Assembly (NCBI GenBank): GCA_902495245.1
Contig: CABUWI010000004.1
Span: 170,343 to 234,342, forward strand
From: an uncultured Porphyromonadaceae bacterium
GTDB lineage: Bacteria; Bacteroidota; Bacteroidia; Bacteroidales; Muribaculaceae
Reading direction: 5' to 3'
Length of the DNA: 64,000 nucleotides
Shown: positions 25,938 to 35,700 of the stretch, in pieces
Position numbering within the stretch: position 1 is the stretch's first letter
Layout of the letters: every line of letters begins with the position of its first letter
Position numbers and translations under genes: made by a program
The notes under the pieces: model-generated
Databases searched by the model: none
What the model was told of the DNA's origin: nothing
What the model saw: only the letters and a program-made list of their open reading frames with translations

Positions 25938-27578
25938 TCATTTTTTGGGGGTGGCACGACCGACTGTAACGACAGAATGTGGGGTGAGGAGGCGGAGGGT
26001 GTGGCGGAGGGTGTGGCGGAGGGTGCGGCGGAGGGTGCGCCATTTGGGGAAGATGGCGTGGGGGCGGACGGGGCTGTAGGTGAGGGCAATGAGGAGAAGG
26101 GAGAGGAGGGCGACGATGAGCAGCCAGCCGTAGATTTCTTTCATGGAGACAACCATGGCGCGGAGTTGCGTCATGCCGTAGAGGTTGGCGGAGAAAGCGG
26201 CGCCGCCGGCGTCAGTGAGCCCGGCACTGAGCAGGGCGAAGTTTTTGGCGACGGTGCGCCGCAGCGCTTCGCCGATGATGGCCGTCCCGAGGGTGGCGCC
26301 CATCACGGCGCCGGTGAAGCCGTTGATTGTCAGTGCCTGCGGAAACACCTGAAACGGCAGCCCACTCTGCACAATCGAGGTCAGGAAGACGATGGAGATT
26401 ATCACGGAGGCCGCCCCGCGGAAGAAGAGGGGCACGAAGAGCGCCTCTTTTTCCACGCCGTAGTCTATCATGAAGTAGAAGCAGGCGAGATAGACGGCGG
26501 CGAGGGCGAAGCCGATGGCGGTCATGGTTTTGTAGCGCCACTTGCGCCGCGCGAATGTGAGGTAGGTGAACGCGCAGCCGACGATGATGCCTGCAAAGAC
26601 ATACCAGTTGAGGTCAATGAGGTTGACTTCGTCAAATCCGAGAATGGCCGCGGCGTAGCTGTGTTCGAACACATGTTCCGTGGCCAGCAGGGTGAAGAAG
26701 ACGATGTAGACGCCGGTGGCGCGGACAACGTTGCGGTTGGTCAGAGCGCGAAGCGAGACGTAGGGGTGATGGAGAAACGTGGCGCGCCAGAGGTTTACGC
26801 CGAGGCAGAGCAGGCCCAGGAGGGCTGCGAGGCGCATTTCGGCTGCGTCCCACCAGTCGAAGTAGTTGCCATAGACGCACACGAAGGTGAAGCAGAGCAT
26901 GAATCCGGCCCAGAGGAGGGCGCCGAGCCAGTCGATTCCAAGCAGCGGAATGAACATCGGGGCGCGGACGGGCTTTACGAAAATGAGCACCATCAGCATC
27001 ATCACGACCAGGAGTCCTGTCATGAGCCAGTGCATGTATTCCCACTGCGAGAAGAAAGAGACGTAGACCGCGGAGATGCCGCTGAGCTGAATCGCGCTGT
27101 CGACGACGAGATAGACATAGCAGAAGAACACTGACATGTCGCGCACGGGCGTGAGCCACAGCTGAATAGTAGAGTTGCACGCGAAGGTGGCCTGCATTCT
27201 GAACCAGCCCGCGACGAAACACGTGGCCGTGAGCAGGGCCGGCGACTCCGTTTCGGCGCAGATTATGTTTGCCGCCACGAGCACGCCGGCCGAGGCGAGC
27301 AGCTGCGTGCGGTTGGAGAAGCGGAACTTGATGCGGAACATGACGGCGAAATTGATGGCCATTCCGACGAGCGACGCATAGCCCGCCATGAGAATGTCTT
27401 CCTGCATCAGTGCGGTTGAGCCGACCATGTCGGTTGCTGCGGCGAGGTAGACGCCGCCCGAGAACTGCACGATGAGGACGAACACTATGAACAGCCACGG
27501 CTTGAGCGGCCGGGGCACCCACGCGGGCACGTCGGGAATGTCGAACGGCCCGGAGCGGGGAACATGATGGTCGGCCAT
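25938..27578 (-). CDS. MFS drug-type transporter (DHA2/EmrB-like), last gene of a tripartite exporter
   Basis: This 546-aa protein has about 14 hydrophobic helices, as in DHA2 transporters. I choose the start at 27578 (MADHHVPRSGPFDIPDVPAWVP), 4 nt after the HlyD stop; an ATG 27 nt upstream would overlap it. The usual MFS motif A is not obvious. It forms a minus-strand operon with HlyD and TolC genes, so the three should span both membranes to export a small molecule. The C-terminal tail (RTLRRTLRHTLRHTLR) is basic and is encoded by a 12-bp tandem repeat at 25991-26038; it looks recently expanded. Confidence 0.85.
   Translation of the reverse strand: MADHHVPRSGPFDIPDVPAWVPRPLKPWLFIVFVLIVQFSGGVYLAAATDMVGSTALMQEDILMAGYASLVGMAINFAVMFRIKFRFSNRTQLLASAGVLVAANIICAETESPALLTATCFVAGWFRMQATFACNSTIQLWLTPVRDMSVFFCYVYLVVDSAIQLSGISAVYVSFFSQWEYMHWLMTGLLVVMMLMVLIFVKPVRAPMFIPLLGIDWLGALLWAGFMLCFTFVCVYGNYFDWWDAAEMRLAALLGLLCLGVNLWRATFLHHPYVSLRALTNRNVVRATGVYIVFFTLLATEHVFEHSYAAAILGFDEVNLIDLNWYVFAGIIVGCAFTYLTFARRKWRYKTMTAIGFALAAVYLACFYFMIDYGVEKEALFVPLFFRGAASVIISIVFLTSIVQSGLPFQVFPQALTINGFTGAVMGATLGTAIIGEALRRTVAKNFALLSAGLTDAGGAAFSANLYGMTQLRAMVVSMKEIYGWLLIVALLSLLLIALTYSPVRPHAIFPKWRTLRRTLRHTLRHTLRLLTPHSVVTVGRATPKK
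25991..26038. repeat. 12-bp tandem repeat inside the MFS gene 3' end
   Basis: Four units of GGCGGAGGGTGT or GGCGGAGGGTGC follow each other without gaps. On the minus strand each encodes Thr-Leu-Arg-His or Thr-Leu-Arg-Arg. As the unit is a multiple of three, copy changes would keep the frame. Confidence 0.9.
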
Positions 27579-27582
27579 GGCG

Positions 27583-28617
27583 TCAGTATTTAATCCGGCA
27601 TTCAACGTTCATGCCCGCGCGGAGTCTTGCCATGTCGGCGGGGTCGTTGTCGGGCGCGAACTCGATTCTGACCGGCACGCGCTGGCGCACTTTCACGAAG
27701 TTGCCCGCCGAGTTGTCCTGAGGCAACACCGAGAGCGAGGCTCCGGTGGCTTTCGAGAGCGAGCGCACCGAGCCGCTGAACCTGACGTCGGGAATGGCGT
27801 CGACGGTGATTTCCACGGCGCTTCCCTCGGCAATGTGGTGCAGTTGCGTCTCCTTGTAGTTTGCGTTGACCCAGACGTCGGCCGAGTCGACGATGTCGAG
27901 CAGCGTGCGGCCCGGCTGCACGAGCTGACCGGTCTGAATTTCCTTGCGCGAGGCGTAGCCGTCGCACGGGGCGATGATTACGCAGTAGCTGAGGTTGAGC
28001 TCGGCGGTTTCGAGCAGAGCCCGGGCCAGCTCGATGCCGGCGTCGGTCTGAGCGATGCGCAGGCGCGTCTCGTCGGCCGCGGTCGAGGCCGCCGAGCGTT
28101 GACGCGCCATGGTCTCGTAGCGCGCCTTTTTCGCCTCGAAGTCGGTGCGGGCGTCGTCGAGCTGCTTTTCCGTAACGGCGTCCTGACTGCGCAGGGCCTC
28201 ATGGCGCTCGAGGTCTTTGGCCGCCATTTCCATAAGAACGCGGGCCTCGGCCAGCGAAGCCTCCGACACGGCCACATTGGCCGACGCCACGCCCACGCTG
28301 CGCGTGGCCACGCCTTTGCCTGCCAGGGCGTTGCTCAGGTCAGCCCTGGCGCGTGCAACCTGCAGGCGCATGTCGGAATCGTCGATGATGACAAGCGTGT
28401 CGCCTTTGCTCACCGGCTCGAATTCCTCGAATCGGATTTCCTTGATATAGCCCTGCACGCGGCTGTTGACGGGCACAATCTGCTGCCTGACCGTGGCGTT
28501 GTCGGTAAACTCCACGCGGCGCAGGCTGACGAACTTGCTGCAGACCCATGCGGCCGCTCCGACCATTATGCAGCCGGTTACTATGTATGAGATGATTTTC
28601 TTGTTGCGGTGGTTCAT
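27583..28617 (-). CDS. HlyD/EmrA-type membrane-fusion protein
   Basis: This 344-aa adaptor has a short N-terminal cytoplasmic stretch, one membrane helix (IISYIVTGCIMVGAAAWVC, about residues 8-26) and a first lipoyl half (VNSRVQGYIKEIRFEEFEPV, KGDTLVIIDD). A long coiled-coil hairpin covers about 85-205. The second lipoyl half (SYCVIIAPCDGYASRKEIQ) and a beta-barrel (DSADVWVNANYKETQL) complete it. This EmrA-like form pairs with the MFS transporter that follows after 4 nt. Its ATG overlaps the TolC stop by 4 nt. Confidence 0.93.
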   Translation of the reverse strand: MNHRNKKIISYIVTGCIMVGAAAWVCSKFVSLRRVEFTDNATVRQQIVPVNSRVQGYIKEIRFEEFEPVSKGDTLVIIDDSDMRLQVARARADLSNALAGKGVATRSVGVASANVAVSEASLAEARVLMEMAAKDLERHEALRSQDAVTEKQLDDARTDFEAKKARYETMARQRSAASTAADETRLRIAQTDAGIELARALLETAELNLSYCVIIAPCDGYASRKEIQTGQLVQPGRTLLDIVDSADVWVNANYKETQLHHIAEGSAVEITVDAIPDVRFSGSVRSLSKATGASLSVLPQDNSAGNFVKVRQRVPVRIEFAPDNDPADMARLRAGMNVECRIKY

Positions 28618-29933
28618 ATTTTTCCGGAGGTGAAAAGAAGTTTATAGTAATTGTAAATGATGTCAATGCGGGCGTTGACCAGCTGCTGCTCGGCGTCGAG
28701 CCGGGAGTTGGCGGCGTCGAGCATGTCGGTAATCAGCGCCATGCCCTCGGCAAAGCGTGTGGCGGTCGTGTGATAGTTACGAGCGGCCAATTCCACGTTT
28801 TTTTCGCCCGATTTCAGCTCTTCATAGGCTTCGAGATACCTGATATAGTCGTTGCGGACCGTGAGCTCCACGTTTTCGCGCAGCGCCTCGAGCTGTTCGC
28901 GGGCAGCCTGCGTCGCAGCTCGGGTGCGCGCCACGCTCTTGTTGCTCTTGTAGAGCGACGACAGATTGTAGCTCACCCCGACGCCGACATACCAGTAGCT
29001 CAGGTTGCGGTTAATCGGGGGCACCTCGACCAGAATGGGGCCGTCGATGCTCCAGCCGGCCTGCAAGCCGATTTTTGGCAACATCTCGCTGCGGGCCAGT
29101 GCCTCGGCCTTGCGGCTGATGCTGACACTTGTGCGCGCCAGCTGCAGCGAGGGCGAGTTGTCGAGCGCCGTCTGTTGCCACTCGCCCTCGCCGGCGGCGG
29201 GAAGCGAGCGGGCAAGTATCGTCGTGTCGGGCGCCACTTTCGTCCCGTCAGGCAGCCCGGCCGTAACGACCAGTTCGCGGTTGAGAATGTCGAGCATGTT
29301 GTTGATTTTCACAAGGCGCAGCTCGAGGGTGGAGACGAGCAGTTCGTAGCGCGTGATGTCGTTTTGCAACGCCATGCCCTGGGCACGGCGTGCGGCCATC
29401 TCGTCGAGAATTTTATGCGCGCGGTCAATGTTGCTCTCGACCACGCGGCGCAGGTTGCCGTACTTATAAATGTCGAGATAAAATCCCGCCAGACGCAGGC
29501 GGATATTGTCGCGCTGCAACTCGGTGGCGAAGCGCGCTGCAGTGGTTTTCAGCTCGGCCATCTCGATTCCGCGGGTGATGGCGCCGCCCGCATAGACCGG
29601 CTGACTGACGTTGAGCGTCAGGCCGTTGCCCAGGTGTGGAATCGGCGCCTTCTGCCTGTCGGAGAAGTCGCGTTTGGTTGTGAAACCGTCGCCCAGGTAG
29701 CTGACAGAGAGCGAAGCGCTGATGTCGGGCAGGCGGCCGCTGCGCGCCTCGGCCTCGGCGCGCCGGGCCTCCAGTTCGGCGGTGAAACAGGGGCGGAGTT
29801 GCGCACTGTTTGTCTCGGCGGTTTCAAACAGCTCTTCGAGCGAGAGCACACGTTCGACGTTGCCGGCTGCACGCACCCCGCCGCTCAGCAAGGTCGCGCC
29901 AAGCAACCCTGCGAGCAATCGGTGGTTGTTCAT
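28614..29933 (-). CDS. TolC-family outer-membrane protein, first gene of the MFS exporter operon
   Basis: This 439-aa protein has a signal peptide (MNNHRLLAGLLGATLLSGGVRA), then LSLEELFETAETNSAQLRP and two helical repeats with the conserved RFAEGMALITDMLDAANSRL helix near the end. It is the outer-membrane duct for the HlyD/MFS pair that follows. A TAACTTTG box on the minus strand at 30120-30127 lies some 190 nt upstream, leaving a long leader that contains a short reading frame. Confidence 0.92.
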   Translation of the reverse strand: MNNHRLLAGLLGATLLSGGVRAAGNVERVLSLEELFETAETNSAQLRPCFTAELEARRAEAEARSGRLPDISASLSVSYLGDGFTTKRDFSDRQKAPIPHLGNGLTLNVSQPVYAGGAITRGIEMAELKTTAARFATELQRDNIRLRLAGFYLDIYKYGNLRRVVESNIDRAHKILDEMAARRAQGMALQNDITRYELLVSTLELRLVKINNMLDILNRELVVTAGLPDGTKVAPDTTILARSLPAAGEGEWQQTALDNSPSLQLARTSVSISRKAEALARSEMLPKIGLQAGWSIDGPILVEVPPINRNLSYWYVGVGVSYNLSSLYKSNKSVARTRAATQAAREQLEALRENVELTVRNDYIRYLEAYEELKSGEKNVELAARNYHTTATRFAEGMALITDMLDAANSRLDAEQQLVNARIDIIYNYYKLLFTSGKI

Positions 29934-30352
29934 CAGGAAAAATCGGGGGATTAAAATGTGAAAATGGAAATGTGATCAGTGCTGCATTCTTGCGCCGCGC
30001 GATGATGCGGTGCTTTTCCAGCTTTCAAGATAGCCCCAGTTTTTCACGCTCGGGGTCGATGTGGCGTTGGCCTGTGTCTTGCAGTTCATTCATTACGCGA
30101 CTCTTTGTGAATCGCAGTGCAAAGTTACGAAAAAAATCCGATTTCGCACCTCCCGGCGTTGAAATCGGATTGTAGAAATGCTTATCATTACGGCAGGCGG
30201 AAATACCTAAAAATGTGTAAGAGCACCTCTCGCCGACCTCATTCGGGAGGCTGAAAATAACGCGAATGCGGTATTGCCCGCCCATCGGAATCTGTCTAAT
30301 TTTGCAGTCGAAAAAGTTGAATGAATAACCAATCTTTAGCAGTAATTACACA
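29934..30352. other. Divergent intergenic region between exporter and heme operons
   Basis: This 419-base gap carries a minus-strand -7 box TAACTTTG at 30120-30127 for the TolC operon. For the heme operon it carries a plus-strand TTG (30274-30276), 20-nt spacer and TAATTTTG (30297-30304). The TolC leader is about 180 nt and includes a 22-codon frame (30025-30093). I see no Fur-box-like palindrome that I could defend and no other gene. Confidence 0.65.
30025..30093 (-). CDS. Possible 22-codon leader ORF upstream of the TolC operon
   Basis: An ATG about 20 nt downstream of the expected transcription start (box at 30120-30127) opens MNELQDTGQRHIDPEREKLG and stops two codons later at 30025-30027. 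A +1 shift before the stop would extend the frame by about 18 codons (YLESWKSTASSRGARMQH). It could be a regulatory leader peptide or simple chance; the only support is its place just inside the predicted mRNA. Confidence 0.25.
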   Translation of the reverse strand: MNELQDTGQRHIDPEREKLGLS

Positions 30353-30826
30353 ATGAAAACAATTAAGACGATTTTTGCGTTTATGGCCGTCTGGATCGGA
30401 CCGGCGGCAACTCTTGTTTCATGTTCTGAAGAAAAAGAACCCGAAGTAGCCGCCGCCCGCAGCGTCGAGGCAACGTACACCGGCAATCTGACATGCTCGG
30501 TGATGGGCGATGAAGAGCTGTTCAATGACAAAACGCTGACGGTTGTCGCCACAGATGACGCGCACGTAACGGTTACCATACCCTCATTCGGCAATGCGCC
30601 GATGGAGCTGCCAGAAATTGAAGTGGACGGCGTAAAGGTTACCGAAAAAGCCGGCAGATATGCACTCGGCTCCACGACCTTTGCGGGCACGACCGCCGGC
30701 GGAAGGGCATATTCGGGCACTTTGCAGGGCGAATTGGCCGACAACATGATGACGATACGTTTCAATCTGCAATACGGCGCGATGCCGATGCCGCTAATCT
30801 GCACTTTTTCAGCTCCGAGACAGTGA
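30353..30826 (+). CDS. Calycin-like lipoprotein heading the heme operon
   Basis: This 157-aa protein opens with MKTIKTIFAFMAVWIGPAATLVSC, a lipoprotein signal with the lipobox LVSC (Cys24). The mature part reads as an all-beta calycin-like domain: SVEATYTGNLTCSVMG, NDKTLTVVATDDAHVTV, EIEVDGVKVTEKAGRYAL, and a closing strand NMMTIRFNLQYGAMPMPL. It occupies the position where HmuY hemophores sit in hmu operons but does not look like HmuY. I infer a surface-exposed heme- or metal-related binding protein that feeds the TonB receptor, whose ATG follows 2 nt after its stop. Confidence 0.8.
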   Translation: MKTIKTIFAFMAVWIGPAATLVSCSEEKEPEVAAARSVEATYTGNLTCSVMGDEELFNDKTLTVVATDDAHVTVTIPSFGNAPMELPEIEVDGVKVTEKAGRYALGSTTFAGTTAGGRAYSGTLQGELADNMMTIRFNLQYGAMPMPLICTFSAPRQ

Positions 30827-30828
30827 TT

Positions 30829-32772
30829 ATGGCATATAGCCTGAGATATATCGTTTTGATGTGTGCCTCGGCGGCTTGCGCGGAAATGCAAGCCGCCGAA
30901 ACCGGCGATTCAACCGCAGTTGCGTCGGCAACCGTCAACTTTCTTGATGAAGTGGTGGTTACGGCCACGCGCACGCCTAAGGCGCTGAAAGACGTTCCCG
31001 TCGTTACGCGAGTGATTTCGGCCGACGAAATCGCCAAGACCGACGCCACCAATATTCAGGACCTGCTCACCGAGGAGATTCCCGGCCTGGAGTTCGGATA
31101 TGCGATGAGCCAGGAAACGTCGCTCAACATGAACGGCTTCGGCGGCAATGCCGTCCTTTTCCTGGTTGACAGCGAGCGCCTGGCGGGCGAAACTATGGAC
31201 AACGTTGACTATAACCGCCTTAACCTCGAGAACGTGGGGCGCGTTGAAATCGTGAAAGGCGCCTCGTCGGCTCTGTACGGCGCGAACGCCGTCGGCGGCG
31301 TGGTCAACCTGATTTCCAAGGAGAACAACGAGCCGTGGCATCTGAACCTGAACAGCCGCTACCGGAGCGCCGGCAACGAGTGGCGCGCCGGAGGCGACCT
31401 GAATTTCAATGCGGGCCGCTGGACGTCGAACACCTCGCTGCAGTTCTCGACGGTGGAGACCATCAGGCTGACCGACGTGTTTGACACGCAGTCGAAAATT
31501 CAGAACATTTTCGGCGGCCGGACAATCAATCTGAAGGAGCGGCTGACATGGCGCGCTTCCGACAGGCTGCGCCTCATCGGCCGCGGCGGCTATTTCTCGC
31601 GCGTGAGCAACCGCGCCAACTATGACGACCGGTATCACGACTACTCCGGCGGGCTGCGCGGCGTGTGGAAGATTGACGGGTCGCAGACCGTTGAACTCTC
31701 ATACGGTTATGACCAATATGACAAGAGCCGCTACGTCGGCGGCCTGCGCACCCATGACCACGATTACACCAACCGACAGCACATCGTCCATGGCCTCTAC
31801 ACCAAATTCTGGGGGAAAAACGGGCTGACGGCGGGCGCCGACTATATGAACGATTATCTGACGACGTATCAGTTCACGGACAATGCCGCACGGTCGCAGA
31901 CGTCGGTCGACGCTTTCGTGCAGTTCGACTACAATCCGCTGTCGTGGCTGAACGTGGTGGCCTCCGTGCGCGACGACTGGTTCTCGGAATCGCGCAACAA
32001 TGCCGTTACGTCGCGTCTGGCCGTGATGTTCAAGCTCAAGCCCCTGTCGGTGCGCTCGTCCTACTCGGGCGGTTTCCGCGCCCCGACGCTCAAGGAGATG
32101 TATATGGAGTTCGACATGGCCGGCATTCAGATGATCTACGGCAATCCCGACCTGAAACCCGAGCGCAGCCATAACTTCAACGTGGCCCTCGAGCGCAACG
32201 GCCGCGCGAGCCGCGGCATTTTTGCCGGCTCGTACAGTCTGACGCTGTCAGGCTTCTATAACTACTACGACAGCCGCATCACCACCACCGATTTCGCCGC
32301 TACCGAAGACCGCGAAGCGGGCGCCATCTACACCAACGAAGACGGCGTAAAAGTCATGGGCATCGATTTCAACGGCCGGTATCGCACCGATTTCGGACTC
32401 GGAGCGTCGGTTAGCTACAACTATCTGCACACGGCGGGCAATACAGTCGACTCGCAGTTCACCCAGCCGCGGCCGCATTCGGCTACGTGGCGACTTGACT
32501 ACGAAAAGCGGATATGCAGCGCCTATAAAATCTATGCCGCGATTTCGGGCCGCTATCTGGCCAAACCGCAGAGCCGCTACGAGACGGACGGGGCCTATTC
32601 ACTGTGGAAGTTCACGCTGCAGCAGAACGTTTGGAAAGGCATCAACGTAAACTTCATAATTGACAATCTATTCAACTACAAGCCGAAAGTCTATTACTGG
32701 AATTCGGCGCCGACAACCGGCCTGACATGGTCGGTGGGTCTGACTCTTGACATAAATGATTTTTTCAAGTAA
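30829..32772 (+). CDS. hmuR: TonB-dependent heme receptor, HmuR-like
   Basis: This 647-aa outer-membrane receptor starts at 30829 (MAYSLRYIVLMCASAACAEM, signal peptide). The TonB box region is DEVVVTATRTPKAL, the plug runs to about residue 170 with VEIVKGASSALYGANAVGGV, and a 22-stranded barrel follows, closing with LTWSVGLTLDINDFFK. FRAPTLKEMYMEF and NPDLKPERSHNFNVALE are typical receptor motifs. The length is short, as for HmuR/BtuB-type receptors rather than SusC. Its place directly before an HmuS-like gene supports heme as the ligand; the classic HmuR NPDL motif is present in YGNPDLKPE. Confidence 0.88.
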   Translation: MAYSLRYIVLMCASAACAEMQAAETGDSTAVASATVNFLDEVVVTATRTPKALKDVPVVTRVISADEIAKTDATNIQDLLTEEIPGLEFGYAMSQETSLNMNGFGGNAVLFLVDSERLAGETMDNVDYNRLNLENVGRVEIVKGASSALYGANAVGGVVNLISKENNEPWHLNLNSRYRSAGNEWRAGGDLNFNAGRWTSNTSLQFSTVETIRLTDVFDTQSKIQNIFGGRTINLKERLTWRASDRLRLIGRGGYFSRVSNRANYDDRYHDYSGGLRGVWKIDGSQTVELSYGYDQYDKSRYVGGLRTHDHDYTNRQHIVHGLYTKFWGKNGLTAGADYMNDYLTTYQFTDNAARSQTSVDAFVQFDYNPLSWLNVVASVRDDWFSESRNNAVTSRLAVMFKLKPLSVRSSYSGGFRAPTLKEMYMEFDMAGIQMIYGNPDLKPERSHNFNVALERNGRASRGIFAGSYSLTLSGFYNYYDSRITTTDFAATEDREAGAIYTNEDGVKVMGIDFNGRYRTDFGLGASVSYNYLHTAGNTVDSQFTQPRPHSATWRLDYEKRICSAYKIYAAISGRYLAKPQSRYETDGAYSLWKFTLQQNVWKGINVNFIIDNLFNYKPKVYYWNSAPTTGLTWSVGLTLDINDFFK

Positions 32773-32778
32773 TTGGAA

Positions 32779-35700
32779 ATGAACAAAAAGCGAATAATTA
32801 TTCTTTCAATTGCCTGCGCGGCAGCCATAGCGGCCGTGGCGCTGCTGTGGAGCAGGTTCTGTTCGCCGACACGCATTGCTTTTGTTAACTATCAGGCAAT
32901 CACGCTCGGGCAGATTTCAAAGGCCAACGACAACTCATTCGTGAAAATCAGCGAACTGCCGGTAGATGAACTTGACCGCGCCGGCAAGTTCGACATGGTC
33001 TTCGTCAACGGCATGGGTCTGCGCATCACCGACGAACAGCGCCGGCAACTCATCGAAGCGGCCGAAAATGGCACGCCGGTGCTCACCACCGCGGCCACCA
33101 ACCCGCAGAATCAGATAAACTCGGTCGACTCCATAGACTGCGAGTTTCTGAAACAATATCTGGTCGGCGGCCGCGCAAACTATCGCAACCTGCTGCGCTA
33201 TGTGCGCGTGTTTATCGACGGCAAGAAACTGTTTGCCGACGAGCCGGGCGACCCCGCGCTCTCAGCGTCGTCGCTGCTCTACTATCCCTCAGACGACGAC
33301 CTGAACTTCGCGTCGGTAGGCGAATATGAGCGGTGGCTGCGCCGCGAAGGGAAGTGGACCGACGGCGCGCCCCACATTATCCTGACCGGCCAGATGGGCG
33401 TGGCCGACACTCTGGTGGCGCGGCTGGAACGCAGCGGCAACATTGTCTATCCCGTCAACGTGCTTCAGATGCTCATTGCCGACGGGAGCGCCGACTCCAT
33501 TGCCGCCGATGCCGTCATCAACATGGCCCACGGCCGCATGGGCGACGAAACCGTGCGCTGGCTCGAGGCTAAAAATATTCCGCTGTTCGCCCCGGTCAAC
33601 GCCAATCGCGATTACGACGAATGGCAGGCCGACAAGATGGGCATGAACGGCGGCTTCCTGTCGCAGAGCATCGTTACACCGGAAATTGACGGCGCCGTGC
33701 GGCCGTTCACTCTCTTTGCCCATTTCAACGGCGCGGACGGCCTGCCGTATGTCGAGGCGATTCCGGGTCGCGTGGACGAGTTTGTTGCCACGGTCAACAA
33801 CTATACGGCGCTGCAGCGCAAACCCAACAGGGATAAGAAACTCGCTGTTTTCTATTTCAAAGGCCCGGGACAGAGCGCTCTCGTAGCGGAGGGAATGGAC
33901 GTGGCTCGCTCGCTGTTCAATCTGCTCACGCGGCTGAAGCAGGAGGGCTATAACGTCGACGGGCTTCCGGCCGATGCCGCCGCTCTTGAAAAGCTGATAG
34001 CCGAAAACGGCCGCGTGTTCAACGAATATGCCGTCGGCGCTCAAGCCGGATTCGTCAGGAACAATCACCCGCAGATAATCTCGCAAGAGGATTATGACGC
34101 CTGGTGCAAGGCGTCGTTCCCGGACGAGATGCGTGCCGCCGTCGACGCGGTTGACGGCGCCTTTCCCGGGCACGGCCTTAGCGATGACAACGGCAACCTG
34201 GCCCTTGCGCGGGTGCAGTTCGGCAACGTGGTGCTGATTCCGCAGACGGCAGCCGGCCTAGGCGACGACAGCTTCCGGATTGTTCACGGCACGGACGCCG
34301 CGCCGCCGCACAATTATGTTGCCGCATATCTCTGGGCGCGCCATGGCTTCGGCGCCGACGCTCTGCTGCACTTCGGCGCTCACGGCTCGCTGGAGTTCAC
34401 TCCGCACAAGCAGGCCACACTGGGCAGCAACGACTGGCCCGACCGCCTGGTGGGCACGATGCCCCACTTCTATGTCTATTCGACGTCTAATGTCGGCGAG
34501 GCCATGATTGCCAAGCGCCGCAGCTATGCCGCAATCATCAACTATCTGACTCCGCCCTTTCTCGAAAGCAATGTGCGCGGAATCTACAAGAACCTCACCG
34601 ACGCCATCAACGACTATAACCGCTCGAAGACGGCGGCCGACTCGCTTAGTGCGGCCAATCTGGTCAAACGCTACACGCTTAATCTCGGCATTCACCGCGA
34701 ACTGCGCATCGACAGCCTGCGCCCCTTCACGGCCGACGACATTCTGCGCATTGAGAATTTTGCCGAAGAGCTGGCCAACGAGCGTATCACCGGCGCGCTC
34801 TACGTGATGGGGCGCCCGTATGACGACGCTCATATTCAGTCAACTGTCGAGGCCATGACCATCGACCCGATTGCCCATAGCCTGCACAAACTCAACGGCG
34901 GCAACATCAAGGCGCTCCGCGAGCAGGCCAAGGCGCTGGTGCGCTCGGGCGCGACGGTTGACGATGCCGCCATATGCCGCATCGCCGGCATCTCGCAGGC
35001 CGACCTTGACAGCGCGCGCACAATCAGCCGCACGCTCAACGGCTCGAAAGACATGCTGTCGCGCATGATGGTCATGGGCGCCATGATGCCGTCGAAATCG
35101 CAGGCAACTTCCAAAATATCCGAACGCCGGGGCGTCAGGAAGAGCGGCCACGCAATGATTCCGGGCATGTCGCCGGAGAAGGCCATTGAAATGGCCCGCA
35201 AGATGGGTGCAGACGACGCTGCAATCGAAAAGATGAAAGCGGCCATGCAGCGCAAGAGCATTACTCCGGCGGCCGGCGGCCGTCCGTCGGGCCACCCCTC
35301 GATGGGTCGACCCGCACTCACGGCCGATGAAATCGAGTTCGCGCTCGCGGTCGGCGAGGTTGAGCGCGCGCTGACCAATATCGACGCCTATCGCGCCGCA
35401 TTGCGCGAAAGCCCGTCGGCCGAGCTGGCGTCGGTTGTCAACGCGCTCAATGGCGGCTATATCGCCCCGACCTCCGGCGGCGACCCCGTGCTCAATCCCG
35501 ACATTCTGCCAACCGGCCGCAATATGTTTGCAGTCAATGCCGAAGAAACGCCGTCGGCCGTGGCCTGGGAGAAAGGCAAAGACCTGGCCGAGGGCACGAT
35601 TGCCATGTATCGCAAGGCCCACGGCGATTCGATTCCGCGCAAGGTCAGCTATACGCTCTGGAGCAGCGAGTTCATCGAGACCGAGGGCGCCACGATTGCG

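Noticed and set aside
25991..26038. CRISPR-like array
   Set aside because: The units are contiguous 12-mers without spacers and lie in a coding frame.
25978..27134. Glu/Gly-rich plus-strand frame opposite the MFS gene
   Set aside because: It mirrors hydrophobic codons of the transporter and contains the 12-bp repeat; there is no independent support.
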